A stretch of 35,519 nucleotides of DNA, taken from assembly GCA_036821485.1 (NCBI GenBank), contig DAISJM010000033.1, positions 1 through 35,519 on the forward strand, written 5' to 3'. Made by a program: the position numbers and the translations under genes. Positions 1-8,497 of the stretch are shown in pieces. The notes under the pieces are model-generated. The model did not search any database, was not told the DNA's origin, and was given only the letters and a program-made list of their open reading frames with translations. The DNA comes from DAISJM01 sp036821485 (GTDB lineage: Bacteria; Verrucomicrobiota; Kiritimatiellia; CAIQIC01; JAGNIJ01). Each line of letters begins with the position of its first letter. Within the stretch, counting starts at the first letter, position 1.

Positions 1-177
1 CACCACAACCGAGGCCTTCGTGACGGCGACAAGCGGGGCATACTTGGGATTTGCCACGAAGGTCACTTCACCGGGACCGGCCTCGCGAACGCCAGCCACC
101 GCACTGACGCGGCACGCGCCATCGCCTTCCAGCGAGACGCCCAGCTTCGCAGCCAATTCCGCAGCGGTCGTTTCCAC
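1..177 (-). CDS. lpxD: LpxD, UDP-3-O-acylglucosamine N-acyltransferase (N-terminal part only)
   Basis: Only the first 59 residues are in the window; the gene runs off the left edge. The family adds the N-linked hydroxyacyl chain to UDP-3-O-acyl-glucosamine in lipid A synthesis (cytoplasmic). What is seen is the N-terminal uridine-binding region: an AELAAKLG opening, then a V-A-G-V-R-E-A-G-P-G-E-V-T-F-V-A-N-P-K-Y stretch, which matches the conserved start of LpxD. The GTG at 177 was chosen because AAGGAG (191-186) sits 8 nt upstream; an in-frame GTG at 183 would be too close. That Shine-Dalgarno sequence overlaps the ompH stop codon, so translation is probably coupled. The bamA-ompH-lpxD order is common in Gram-negative bacteria. 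The trimeric left-handed beta-helix acyltransferase domain is outside the window. Confidence 0.85.
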   Translation of the reverse strand, partial: METTAAELAAKLGVSLEGDGACRVSAVAGVREAGPGEVTFVANPKYAPLVAVTKASVVV

Positions 178-189
178 GCCCACGTCTCC

Positions 190-801
190 TTACTTGGCGG
201 AATCTTCGGTCACACCGTCCGGCTTGCCCTTGTTCAAGGCATTGATGATGTCGTCCGTGATATCGATCTTGCCGTCGGTATAAAGGATAAAGGGCGTGCC
301 GTTCATCCCGCGCAGGGAGCTGTCCAACACCACGGGATACCCGCGGGTCTTGGCATAATCCTCAACGATCTTCATCATTTCCTCGGTGATACGGCGATTC
401 ATCCGGCGCATCTGGTCGGAAAGGTCCTTCTTGGCCGACTCGTCCAGCCGCTGGATATCACGCTCCATGCTGCTGCGCTCCAGCAGCTTCTCTTCCATCT
501 CGTTGCGCTTGTCGGACCGGGCGGCTTCGCTCAGCGCGTTGTTCATGACATCTTCCTGCAGCGCCGCGATCTCCTCCTGCAGTTTCTTGTACGTCTCGAC
601 CTTGCCCTTGTGCTCTTCGCTGTATTCATCGGCGCGCTTCTTCAACTCCGCGTCGGCAAGCTTCGCCTTGTAGAACTCATTGAACGCCCGCTCCATGTCC
701 ACGAGAACAATCTCACGCTCCGCCGCGCGGGCAAAAGGCACTGCCAGCAACATCGCGGCCACGACGGCAAACAGGGAACTCTTAATCTTCATATGCTGCA
801 T
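190..801 (-). CDS. ompH: OmpH/Skp family periplasmic chaperone
   Basis: A 203-residue Skp-like chaperone, which in this family holds unfolded outer-membrane proteins in the periplasm and hands them to the Bam complex. The first ~26 residues form a signal peptide (basic start, hydrophobic core, FARA-A cleavage-like site). A VLVDMERAF segment follows, then a long charged coiled-coil region (about residues 45-140) rich in Lys, Glu and Arg, then a C-terminal segment ending the tentacle domain. Two starts are possible: ATG at 801 with AGGA 5 nt upstream, and ATG at 792, which gives a cleaner signal peptide but lies about 11 nt from the AGGAAGG. The gene lies between bamA and lpxD, with bamA's stop only 7-16 nt upstream. 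The length is close to the usual 160-200 residues. Confidence 0.9.
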   Translation of the reverse strand: MQHMKIKSSLFAVVAAMLLAVPFARAAEREIVLVDMERAFNEFYKAKLADAELKKRADEYSEEHKGKVETYKKLQEEIAALQEDVMNNALSEAARSDKRNEMEEKLLERSSMERDIQRLDESAKKDLSDQMRRMNRRITEEMMKIVEDYAKTRGYPVVLDSSLRGMNGTPFILYTDGKIDITDDIINALNKGKPDGVTEDSAK

Positions 802-808
802 ATCCTTC

Positions 809-3100
809 CTAGTAGACGTAACCCAACCAGAAACTGAACCGGCCCGACGGCTTGTCGTTGTACGGATCCGCCTCGAGCGGCCACGCATAGTCTAGCTGAA
901 TCGGGAACCCGGGGAAATCGAACCGAACTCCGAACCCGACGCTCGTGTTCAGATCTTTGAAATCCAGTGTGTAGGCGTCGGCATCGACCAAGCCCGCATC
1001 GTAGAATCCGGCAAGACGGACCTTTTCAGCCACCGGAATCGTGTATTCCGCCGTCATGTAGGCTGCCGATTTTCCGCCGATCGGCTCGCCGTCTTCATCC
1101 TTTGGCCCCACATCCCGGAACTTGAACCCACGAACATTCCGGGGACCACCAAGGAAGAGCCGGTCAAAAATCGGCACACGGTCGGAGCTTCCATACTCCT
1201 CCACCACGGAAGCCCAACCCCGCACGTTGAATACATGATCGAACCACAGCGGGAAGAACTGCGACGTGCGCGCCTGGAGATTATAGAGGTCGGTCTCCGC
1301 ACCCAACGGGCCGCCCGCGACGGTCGCCGACACGGAACTCCGGTTGCCACGCGTGGCAATGAACACGCTGTCCCGCGTGTCATGGATGACCTCCAGTGTC
1401 ATGTAGCTCTTGGTGCGATTGCCCTCTTCTTCCTTGATCTGATCCGAGGCGGAATCGGCCACGTTGTACACATCGATCTGCTCCAAGCCGTAGGTCAGTA
1501 CGGCCCGGTCATGAGGTCCGACGGGCTTGCCCAAACTCACGCTCGCACCCAGATTTTTCTGATCGTAGTCGTCGCTGAGGAACCGGCTGTCGCGCTGGTA
1601 AAGATCAAAGCCCAACGACAGCCGCCGGTTCAGGAACCACGGCTCCACGAATGACAATTCATAGCTCGAACTCTGCGTACCGAACTGCGCGCGGACCTTC
1701 ATCTTCTGGCCACCGCCGCTGAAACGCGGCCAGTCCGTAATGTCAAAATTGCCCTGTGACAATTCGACAAAGCCGATCAGGTTCTCCACGCTGGAGAAGC
1801 CTGCGCCGACCATGAATTGACCCGTCCGCTGTTCTTCTACCTCAAACACCAGATCGTACTGATTCGGTACGGACGTGCTCTCAGGAATGCTGTTGACGTA
1901 GGAGAAGTACCCCAGGTTGCGCAGACGACGCTCACTGGTCCGCACCTTGACCTCGTTGAATATCTCGCCCGGATACACTGCCAACTCGCGGCGGATCACC
2001 TTGTCCTTCGTCTGGGAGTTGCCCCTGATGCGGATGTTGCGGATGTAAGCGAGCCCGCCTTCCGTCAGATTGTAGCGAATGTCAGCCGTGCCCTTCACGG
2101 GATCCGTATCCACATTCTGGTCCACCACGGTCCGGATATGGCCCCGGCTCCCATAGAAATCGCGTACGTTCTGACCGCTCTGCTCGATATCGGCCAACGA
2201 AGCAACATCACCCGGCTTGATTCGCACCGCGGCATAGACGTCATCCTGCGGAAACATCGTCACGCCGCTTATGCGCACCTGGCCGATCTTGTAGACACGC
2301 CCCTCCTCCACGGGCATGGTGATGCGGATGTTTCCGCGCCGCGTGGTCGTGAGTTGCGGCTCGTTCACCTTGGCGTCGAGAAAACCTTTGTCCATGAAGA
2401 TGCGCCGCAGGGTTTCGATATCGGCCTCCAGATCACCGGGGCTGTAGGTCCCGGCACCCGTGATCCACGACAGCCAATTTGTCTGGCGCTGCTTCATGGC
2501 CTTCTTGAGCACGCGCTTGCTGACATGCTTGTTGCCGACAAATCGGATCTTCTTGACCGAGGAGCGCTTCCCCTCCACCACGTTGACCTTGAGATTAACC
2601 ATGCCGGGCTCCGCGGCCGGCTCCAGCGTCCAGCTCATCTTGGTGTAAGGGTAGTACTCCTTGCGGTAGTGATCCTTCACCTTCTGAGAGCGAACCGCCA
2701 ACGTGGTGTCGTCGACGGGATCGCCCACACCCAGTTCCAACAGTTCGCGGACCTTCTTGTTGCCAATCTCCGTTGCACCGGAAATTTCAAGCCGACGAAT
2801 GCGGGGCTTGCTCTCCACGATGAAAGTAACCTGCACCCCGCCGGTCACCGTATCCACCGTAACCCGCACGGAGGAAAACCTGCCCGACTTCTGCAGGCTG
2901 CGGACATCCCGGCCGATCGCCGACCGGCTGAACTCATCCCCCTCGCGCGTGCTGGTGAACGCCAGCACAGATTCGCGATCCGCAATGCCGTGTCCGTGCC
3001 CCTCAACGCGGATCTCCTTGACCTCCACGGCCAGAACCGACGCCGACAGGGAGAGCAGCAGGACCGCCAACAACAGAACATGGGACCGTCGGCCTCTCAT
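809..3100 (-). CDS. bamA: BamA, outer-membrane protein assembly factor
   Basis: A 763-residue Omp85-family insertase that folds beta-barrel proteins into the outer membrane. A signal peptide covers about residues 1-24 (hydrophobic LLLAVLLLSLSASVLA). Five POTRA-like units follow at roughly 25-97, 98-178, 179-268, 269-347 and 350-424, each with the usual I-x-G-x(n)-L/R-L pattern. The 16-strand barrel begins near 428. The lid-loop signature VRGF is at 656-659 (GGPRNVRGF), and the protein ends in an aromatic residue (LGYVY), as expected for an outer-membrane barrel. The start ATG (3100-3098) overlaps the dnaB stop as ATGA, so translation is probably coupled to the helicase gene, while ompH follows within 10-20 nt. 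Confidence 0.96.
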   Translation of the reverse strand: MRGRRSHVLLLAVLLLSLSASVLAVEVKEIRVEGHGHGIADRESVLAFTSTREGDEFSRSAIGRDVRSLQKSGRFSSVRVTVDTVTGGVQVTFIVESKPRIRRLEISGATEIGNKKVRELLELGVGDPVDDTTLAVRSQKVKDHYRKEYYPYTKMSWTLEPAAEPGMVNLKVNVVEGKRSSVKKIRFVGNKHVSKRVLKKAMKQRQTNWLSWITGAGTYSPGDLEADIETLRRIFMDKGFLDAKVNEPQLTTTRRGNIRITMPVEEGRVYKIGQVRISGVTMFPQDDVYAAVRIKPGDVASLADIEQSGQNVRDFYGSRGHIRTVVDQNVDTDPVKGTADIRYNLTEGGLAYIRNIRIRGNSQTKDKVIRRELAVYPGEIFNEVKVRTSERRLRNLGYFSYVNSIPESTSVPNQYDLVFEVEEQRTGQFMVGAGFSSVENLIGFVELSQGNFDITDWPRFSGGGQKMKVRAQFGTQSSSYELSFVEPWFLNRRLSLGFDLYQRDSRFLSDDYDQKNLGASVSLGKPVGPHDRAVLTYGLEQIDVYNVADSASDQIKEEEGNRTKSYMTLEVIHDTRDSVFIATRGNRSSVSATVAGGPLGAETDLYNLQARTSQFFPLWFDHVFNVRGWASVVEEYGSSDRVPIFDRLFLGGPRNVRGFKFRDVGPKDEDGEPIGGKSAAYMTAEYTIPVAEKVRLAGFYDAGLVDADAYTLDFKDLNTSVGFGVRFDFPGFPIQLDYAWPLEADPYNDKPSGRFSFWLGYVY

Positions 3101-4524
3101 AGCTCTCCCTCCTGCGCGGCCGGTCCAAAATCGCGGTCCGCATCCACGCCACGGGCGCGGTTTTCGAAGCGCGTGAAATCCGACTCAAAATTCAGTTCCA
3201 CCATACCGGTCGGCCCATTGCGATGCTTGGCAACGTCGATCACGGCCAGGGTCCGATCCTCATGCCGCTCGTCTTCCGGATACATGCACGGCCGCCGCAG
3301 CATGAGCACCACGTCCGCATCCTGCTCGATCGAACCAGAATCGCGAAGATCGGAAAGCTTGGGCACCGCCGTATTGCTTCTTGTCTCCGGAGCCCGGCTG
3401 AGCTGGCTGAGGACAAGCACCGGTATCTTCAATTCCTTGGCCATAGCCTTCAGCGCACCGGAAATCGCCGCCGTCTCGCGCTGCCGGCCCTCACTGCCGA
3501 ACTGCGGATAACTCAGCATCTGCAGGTAGTCGACCACGATCAACTGGATGTTGTGCTTTCGCTTTAGCCGCCGTGCGCGCGATCGCAACTCCAGCACTTC
3601 AAGACCCGCGGAATCGTCCAGCAGTATCTGGGCTTTCATCAGAGCATCGGCCGCGTTGATCAGGCTCTGATGGGATTCTTTCGATACAAATCCGCGCGAC
3701 AGCACGCTGGACGACACCCCAGCACGCGAACAGATCATGCGTCGCACGAGCTGTTCCTTTGACATTTCCAGGCTGAACACGGCCACCGGCTGGGGACCCT
3801 GGGCCGCCGTTCCCACCGCTATGTTCTCTGCGATGTTCAACGCGAGGGACGTTTTACCCATCGACGGGCGCGCCGCCAGGATGATCATGTCGCTCGGCTG
3901 AAGGCCCATCAGAAGCTGGTCCAGATCGTGGTAGCCTGTCGGCAACCCGGTCACGCCCTTCTTCTGTGCGAAGATGTTCTCAATGTCCGTGACGGCGTCC
4001 TTGACCAGATCCGGCCACGGGGTAATCGAGCTGCGCTGCGTCTCGGTGATGCTGAAAAAAGACTGCTCGGTCTTGCCGAGAATGGCATCGGCTTCTTCCT
4101 CGGACCCGTAGCAGCAATCGACGGCCTCGCGCGAGCGCTCGATGATCAGCCGCAGGAGGTGCTTTTGACGAACGATGTCGATGTAGTAGTCGGCATGAGC
4201 GGCAGTCGGCGTGGCATCCACCAGCCGCTCAAGAAATGCGGCGCCGCCCACTTCGTCCAGGCGACTGATGGCGCGAAGCCTGTCGCCCACCGTCAGGAGA
4301 TCCACCGGCCGCCCCTCGTGCAGCATCGTGCCCAATACTTCAAACAGCACTTGGTGGGCAGGCACGTAGAAAGCGGCAGGGCTCAACCCGCGTTCCACGG
4401 CAAGATCGATGACGCGGGAGGCATCCAGCAGTGCCGCACCCAACACACCCCGCTCCGCATCCTCGCTGTAGGGAGGAAGTCGGTCGCTCCTCGCCCCGGC
4501 AGGGGGTGTGGCCTGCATTGCCAT
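3097..4524 (-). CDS. dnaB: DnaB, replicative DNA helicase
   Basis: A 475-residue hexameric 5'-3' helicase that unwinds DNA at the replication fork. The N-terminal helical domain (about 15-125) opens with the typical PPYSEDAERGVLGAALLD pattern. The RecA-like C-terminal domain has Walker A at about 218-226 (ARPSMGKTS), the SLEMS motif near 251, Walker B at about 328-335 (LIVVDYLQ) and the LSQLSR and DSGSIEQDAD motifs further on. The length is normal and no intein is present. It is the last gene of the classic rpsF-ssb-rpsR-rplI-dnaB order, 7 nt after rplI. An alternative in-frame ATG lies two codons downstream (4518). The C-terminus runs about 20 residues past the helicase core. Confidence 0.97.
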   Translation of the reverse strand: MAMQATPPAGARSDRLPPYSEDAERGVLGAALLDASRVIDLAVERGLSPAAFYVPAHQVLFEVLGTMLHEGRPVDLLTVGDRLRAISRLDEVGGAAFLERLVDATPTAAHADYYIDIVRQKHLLRLIIERSREAVDCCYGSEEEADAILGKTEQSFFSITETQRSSITPWPDLVKDAVTDIENIFAQKKGVTGLPTGYHDLDQLLMGLQPSDMIILAARPSMGKTSLALNIAENIAVGTAAQGPQPVAVFSLEMSKEQLVRRMICSRAGVSSSVLSRGFVSKESHQSLINAADALMKAQILLDDSAGLEVLELRSRARRLKRKHNIQLIVVDYLQMLSYPQFGSEGRQRETAAISGALKAMAKELKIPVLVLSQLSRAPETRSNTAVPKLSDLRDSGSIEQDADVVLMLRRPCMYPEDERHEDRTLAVIDVAKHRNGPTGMVELNFESDFTRFENRARGVDADRDFGPAAQEGEL

Positions 4525-4531
4525 GAAATAC

Positions 4532-4981
4532 CTATTCCTCGACGACCCACATCTTCAGAACGGCCTGGACTTCAGGGTGCACCTTGATCGGCACGTTGAA
4601 AACGCCCAGTTCACGAATCGGCTCGGGCAGATCGATGATCCGGCGGTCTACCGTAACGCCCTGCGCCTTCAGCGCTTCGGCAATATCGTTGACGGTCACG
4701 GACCCGAAGAGTTTGCCACCCTCGCCCGTCTTCACCGTGATGGTGCAGGAAACCTGCTCGATGGTCTTGACCAACGCCTCGGCTCCTTCGCGTTCCTGCG
4801 CCAGTTTGGCTTCACGCTCTTTGCGCTTCTTCTCCAGCACGCGCCGCGTCGCCCCCGTCACGGGAGCCGCCAGGCTCTTCGGAAGAAGATAATTGCGGGC
4901 ATAGCCTTCGGCCACCTTGACCACTTCGCCCTCGGCACCAATGCCGGGGACATCCGCCATGAGAATGACTTCGGTCGACAT
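4532..4981 (-). CDS. rplI: Ribosomal protein bL9
   Basis: A 149-residue large-subunit protein, the normal length for bL9. The N-terminal domain shows the family pattern G-E-V-V-K-V-A-E-G-Y-A-R-N-Y-L-L-P, followed by a long charged helix (about residues 50-80) and a C-terminal domain with the KLFGSVT motif. The reading frame stays open upstream, but the start is placed at ATG 4981 because AAGGAG lies about 7 nt upstream and the product then has the family's usual N-terminus. The rpsR stop lies 16 nt before this start. The gene is part of the rpsF-ssb-rpsR-rplI-dnaB string. Confidence 0.97.
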   Translation of the reverse strand: MSTEVILMADVPGIGAEGEVVKVAEGYARNYLLPKSLAAPVTGATRRVLEKKRKEREAKLAQEREGAEALVKTIEQVSCTITVKTGEGGKLFGSVTVNDIAEALKAQGVTVDRRIIDLPEPIRELGVFNVPIKVHPEVQAVLKMWVVEE

Positions 4982-4997
4982 GTTGTTCTCCTTAAAG

Positions 4998-5279
4998 CTA
5001 GGGAAGCAGACCCATGACGCGGGCTCTGCGAATCGCGCGCTTGACCTGGCGCTGCTGTTTGGCCGTCGCGCCAATGAAACGTGCCGGCATGATTTTGCCA
5101 CGCTCAGTCATGCACTTGCGCAGCAGTTCGTGGTCTTTGTAGTCCACCACCTGGTTGCCGGCGATCTGGCGGAGTTTCCGCCGCGCACCACCACGATCAT
5201 CATCCCGGTCAAACTGACGGCGTTCACCACGCTCGCCACGGTCGTTCCGATCACTTCCACTTCGTTCACGTGTTTTCAT
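4998..5279 (-). CDS. rpsR: Ribosomal protein bS18
   Basis: A 93-residue small-subunit protein that pairs with bS6 on the 30S platform. The first ~30 residues are a charged Arg/Asp/Gly-rich extension; the core follows with IAGNQVVDYKDHELLRKC, GKIMPARFIGATAKQQRQ and the basic C-terminal RAIRRARVMGLLP, all typical of bS18. The start is set at ATG 5279: AGGA lies 7 nt upstream, whereas the in-frame GTG at 5285 touches the ribosome-binding site. The N-terminal extension makes it longer than the ~75-residue E. coli form, which is common outside Proteobacteria. Confidence 0.96.
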   Translation of the reverse strand: MKTRERSGSDRNDRGERGERRQFDRDDDRGGARRKLRQIAGNQVVDYKDHELLRKCMTERGKIMPARFIGATAKQQRQVKRAIRRARVMGLLP

Positions 5280-5314
5280 TTCCACTTCCTGTTGCTTGCC
5301 ACCCGCTCACTCTA

Positions 5315-5776
5315 TCAAAACGGCAGATCCTCACCACCGGCATCTTCCGCCGGCGGAGGGGCTTCATCTTCATGCTTCGACGACGCGGCCGGAGCCGCCT
5401 TGGATCGGCGCTCACCCGCAGGCGGCGCATCGCCCACCTCACCGCGACGCGGTGCGCTCAGGAACTGGACCCGCTCGGCCACAACGGTAAGGCGGCTCTG
5501 CTTCTGCCCGTCCTTCTCCCACTCGTCCAGCTTCAGACGGCCTTCCACGAAAATCGGCGAACCCTTCCGAAGATACTCGCCCACCGTCTCAGCCTGGCGT
5601 CCCCAAACCGTGACGCTTACGAAACAGGTCTCTTCCTTCTCCTGACCGTCCGAGGTCTTGAATTTCCGGCTCACCGCCATGCGAACATCGCTCACCGCGC
5701 TGCCCGACGGCGTGTAGCGGACCTCGGGATCCCTTGTCAGGTTCCCGATCAGCATGACCTTGTTAAGCGTTGCCAT
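5315..5776 (-). CDS. ssb: Single-stranded DNA-binding protein
   Basis: A 153-residue protein that coats single-stranded DNA and recruits partner enzymes. Residues 1-105 form the OB fold (N-K-V-M-L-I-G-N-L-T-R-D-P-E-V-R-Y opening, FVSVTVWGRQAE, GSPIFVEGRL). A Pro/Ala/Glu-rich linker (about 106-145) follows, and the protein ends in the acidic GGEDLPF tip, the conserved partner-docking peptide. The start ATG (5776) lies inside the 3' end of rpsF, giving a 14-nt overlap in another frame; the frame is also open further upstream, but the family N-terminus begins here. Position between rpsF and rpsR is the usual one. Confidence 0.96.
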   Translation of the reverse strand: MATLNKVMLIGNLTRDPEVRYTPSGSAVSDVRMAVSRKFKTSDGQEKEETCFVSVTVWGRQAETVGEYLRKGSPIFVEGRLKLDEWEKDGQKQSRLTVVAERVQFLSAPRRGEVGDAPPAGERRSKAAPAASSKHEDEAPPPAEDAGGEDLPF

Positions 5777-6101
5777 GAGCCTTGGCCTCTTCCGGTGACT
5801 CCACCTTGGCGGTGGGCTCCATCGCCCGCACAACCTGGATGCGGAAGATCTCTTCGTTCAGCTTGAAGCGCGCGAGCATGTTCTTCAGCTCCGTCCCCTC
5901 CAGCTTGAACGTGACAATCAGGTAGTACCCGGCATCCTGCTTGTCCATCCTCCGCGCAAACGTGCGCTTGCCCAGCCGCGTCACACTTTCGACGTCGCCG
6001 CCGAGCTTCTTGATCTCTTCCTTGATCGTGCCCACGATCTCTTCCTGGGCCGCATCCTTCAAGGATTCCGGCAGAATCACCATGGCTTCATATCGGTTCA
6101 A
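5763..6101 (-). CDS. rpsF: Ribosomal protein bS6
   Basis: A 112-residue small-subunit protein. It opens NRYEAMVILPESL and carries KLGKRTFARRM-type and DAGYYLIVTFKL segments of bS6, with a short Glu/Ala-rich tail. The start is a TTG at 6101, supported by a perfect AGGAGG (6114-6109) spaced 7 nt; an ATG six codons inside would cut off the first beta strand. The 3' end overlaps ssb by 14 nt. It is preceded by pth with a 21-nt gap. Confidence 0.95.
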   Translation of the reverse strand: MNRYEAMVILPESLKDAAQEEIVGTIKEEIKKLGGDVESVTRLGKRTFARRMDKQDAGYYLIVTFKLEGTELKNMLARFKLNEEIFRIQVVRAMEPTAKVESPEEAKAHGNA

Positions 6102-6122
6102 GTGGCGTCCTCCTACCTTTCT

Positions 6123-6683
6123 CTAGTTAAACTCATTCATGGCCCTGTCCGGGCCCGCTTCGAGCACCTTCTCCACGGCATCAGCGGCCTTGATCGCCGC
6201 TGCTTTGACTTCTTTCCATTCGGTGGCGTTGAACCGGGTCAGCACATGCTCCACCAGTTCTTCACCTGCCGGCCGCGGCCCGATGCCCAGCCGAACTCTC
6301 ACAAATTCCTCGGTGCCGATGGACTGTATCACCGACTGCAACCCCTTGTGTCCACCCGCGCCGCCCTTTTTCCGTATCCGGATCTGCCCCAACGGCAGTT
6401 CAACATCGTCCAGCACCACGATCAGATCGCCAGGCTCCATCTGCCGCCGACGCACCAACGAGGCCACCGCCGACCCGCTCAGGTTCATGAAGGTCTGCGG
6501 CTTCACCAGCAGCACTTCCTCACCCGCCAACCGAACCTTGGCCTGCAGCAACTTCGTCAGCCACCCGCGCCGGAAGGAAACGCCCAACCGGCCCGCCATC
6601 TCGTCCACCACCTCGAACCCGACATTATGCCGCGTACGCTCGTACGCTTTGCCCGGATTCCCGAGACCGACGACAACTTTCAC
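6123..6683 (-). CDS. pth: Peptidyl-tRNA hydrolase
   Basis: A 186-residue cytoplasmic esterase that frees tRNA from peptidyl-tRNA dropped by stalled ribosomes. The conserved residues are all visible: N9 in VGLGNPG, the catalytic H19 in TRHNVGF, N67 in PQTFMNLSG and the Asp at 92 in VLDDVELPLG, followed by GGAGGHKGLQS. The start is GTG (6683), with CAGGTG about 7 nt upstream. The length is typical (about 185-195). It lies 26 nt after rplY, a frequent pairing (rplY-pth) in bacteria. Confidence 0.97.
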   Translation of the reverse strand: MKVVVGLGNPGKAYERTRHNVGFEVVDEMAGRLGVSFRRGWLTKLLQAKVRLAGEEVLLVKPQTFMNLSGSAVASLVRRRQMEPGDLIVVLDDVELPLGQIRIRKKGGAGGHKGLQSVIQSIGTEEFVRVRLGIGPRPAGEELVEHVLTRFNATEWKEVKAAAIKAADAVEKVLEAGPDRAMNEFN

Positions 6684-6709
6684 CTGGTATCACCTGAAGG
6701 AGCAGAGGG

Positions 6710-7522
6710 TCACTTGCCCTTCTTGCCCTCTTCCTTCTTGGCTTCGGGCTTGCCGGCGGGTTTGCCAGCAGGCTTGCCGGCTTCCTTCTTGGCATCGCCA
6801 CCCTTCGCATCCTTGGCCGCCTCGCCCTTGCCCTTCGCTGCATCGCCCTTGCCAGCCGCCTTCTCCTCGCCCTCCTCGCCCTCTTCGCCTTCCTTCTTCT
6901 CGGTGATGACCTCGGGCTCGCCCGGTACCGCAGCTGCGACTTCTGCAACCTCTTCCTCGGCGCGCTGCATCGATACAGCCGCTACCACCTGTTCGGCGCC
7001 CGTGATGATGACAAACTTTGCCGGGTCCAACTTGATATCGGACACCGTCAGACGCTCGCCAATGTGCAGGTTGCTGACGTCGAGGTCCACGTGATCCGGA
7101 ATATCCGACGGCAAACATTCGATTTCGATTTCGCGCAGGATGTGCTCCAACACACCTTCCTGCTGCAACACGCCAGCCGCTTCGCCGTGGAGCTTGACCG
7201 GCACGCCCACGCGCAGCTTCTTCGTCATCGAAATCTCGTTGAAGTCGGCGTGGATAATCTTCCCGTAGACCGGGTCATGCTGCACTTCCTTCAGCAGCAC
7301 TTTGAACGCCTTCTCCTTGCCAATCTCGAGATCGATGAGCATGTGCTCGCCGGCATGACCACGGAGCGACTGCTCAAAATCATGGGCATTGAGTTGGATG
7401 AGATGCTCGCCCTTCCCGCTTCCGTACACCACGGCGGGCACAAAGCCCTTGCGGCGAAGACGGCCCATCGGTCCACTGCCCTTTTCCGTACGTGGCTCTG
7501 CCACCAGTTTGATCGCTTTCAT
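6710..7522 (-). CDS. rplY: Ribosomal protein bL25, Ctc form with a long low-complexity tail
   Basis: A 270-residue 5S-rRNA-binding protein of the CTC type. An N-terminal L25 domain covers about residues 1-92 (GSGPMGRLRRKGFVPAVVYG, later the DPVYGKIIHADF segment) and a TL5-type C-terminal beta domain about 93-185 (VPVKLHGEAAGV, LEHILREIEIECLPSDIP). Past residue ~205 the chain becomes almost pure Lys, Ala, Gly, Glu and Pro for about 65 residues, with repeated AGKP units, so the protein is longer than the usual 185-220. The start ATG has GGGAG 7 nt upstream. It lies between prs (18-nt gap) and pth, and is probably on the same transcript. Confidence 0.95.
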   Translation of the reverse strand: MKAIKLVAEPRTEKGSGPMGRLRRKGFVPAVVYGSGKGEHLIQLNAHDFEQSLRGHAGEHMLIDLEIGKEKAFKVLLKEVQHDPVYGKIIHADFNEISMTKKLRVGVPVKLHGEAAGVLQQEGVLEHILREIEIECLPSDIPDHVDLDVSNLHIGERLTVSDIKLDPAKFVIITGAEQVVAAVSMQRAEEEVAEVAAAVPGEPEVITEKKEGEEGEEGEEKAAGKGDAAKGKGEAAKDAKGGDAKKEAGKPAGKPAGKPEAKKEEGKKGK

Positions 7523-7540
7523 CGATTTCTCCCTTGATCA

Positions 7541-8467
7541 CTACACTTTGAATAGAGAACTGACGGACTGATTGTTGTGGATGCGCATGATCGCCTCGCC
7601 GAGCAACTCGGCCACGGAGAGAACGGTCACCGGGAACCCCCGCCAGTCCCGCGCGGGTACGCTGTCCGTCGTCACAAGCTCCTTGATCGCGGATTGCTTC
7701 AGGCGATCAATGCCCTGGTCGGTCAGCACGGCATGCGTGACCGCCGCGTAAACATCCTTCGCACCATGATCCTTGATCAACTTGGCTGCGGAGCACAGGG
7801 TGCCCGCCGTCGTGGAAAGATCATCCACGAGAATCGCATTGCAGCCCTCAACGTCGCCGACGAGGTTGAAGGCCTCAACCTCCGTGGCCGACTTCCGCTG
7901 CTTGCCCGCAAGCGCGAGTCCCGCCTCAAGCATGTTCGAGTAGGCATACGCCATCTTCAAACCGCCCGGATCGGGGGACACCACCACGAGCTTGGGAAGA
8001 TTACGGGAGCGCAGGTACTTCACGATCACCGGCGCAGCAAAGAGATGATCCACGGGGATGTCGAAGAAACCCTGGATCTGCTGCGCATGCAAATCCATGG
8101 CCAGCAGGCGGCTTGCGCCGGCTGCCGTCAGCAGGTTGGCCACAAGTTTCGCCGTGATCGGCACGCGCGGCTGATCCTTGCGATCCTGCCGGGCATAGCC
8201 GTAGAACGGGATGACCGCCGTGATGCGCGCGGCCGAAGCACGCTTCGCCGCGTCGATCATGATCAGCAGTTCCATCAGATTCTCGTTCGGCGGATAACAA
8301 GTCGGCTGAACGATGAACACATCGCGGCCGCGAATGTTGTCGATGATCTTGACGAAGACCTCCCCATCGGGGAAACGGGAGATGCTGACTTCGCCGAGCG
8401 GCTGACCGAGATAACCGGCCAAGCGCTCCGCAAGCGGACGATTCGCATTTCCCGAAAAGATTCTCAC
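7541..8467 (-). CDS. prs: Ribose-phosphate pyrophosphokinase
   Basis: A 308-residue PRPP synthase: ATP and ribose 5-phosphate give PRPP, the donor for nucleotides, histidine and tryptophan. Visible are the FPDGE motif near 32-36, PFYGYARQDRK (87-97), the metal-binding DLHAQQIQGFF (125-135) and the PRPP-binding loop DDLSTTAGT (215-223). Many class I enzymes read DDxIDTAGT at this loop, so the Ser-Thr replacing Ile-Asp is a small variation. The start is GTG (8467) with GAGGAG 8 nt upstream. It lies 30 nt downstream of the tRNA-Gln gene and 18 nt before rplY; the prs-rplY-pth order is widely conserved. Confidence 0.96.
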   Translation of the reverse strand: MRIFSGNANRPLAERLAGYLGQPLGEVSISRFPDGEVFVKIIDNIRGRDVFIVQPTCYPPNENLMELLIMIDAAKRASAARITAVIPFYGYARQDRKDQPRVPITAKLVANLLTAAGASRLLAMDLHAQQIQGFFDIPVDHLFAAPVIVKYLRSRNLPKLVVVSPDPGGLKMAYAYSNMLEAGLALAGKQRKSATEVEAFNLVGDVEGCNAILVDDLSTTAGTLCSAAKLIKDHGAKDVYAAVTHAVLTDQGIDRLKQSAIKELVTTDSVPARDWRGFPVTVLSVAELLGEAIMRIHNNQSVSSLFKV

Positions 8468-8497
8468 AAGCTCATCTCCTCATTCACAAGCTGCAGA

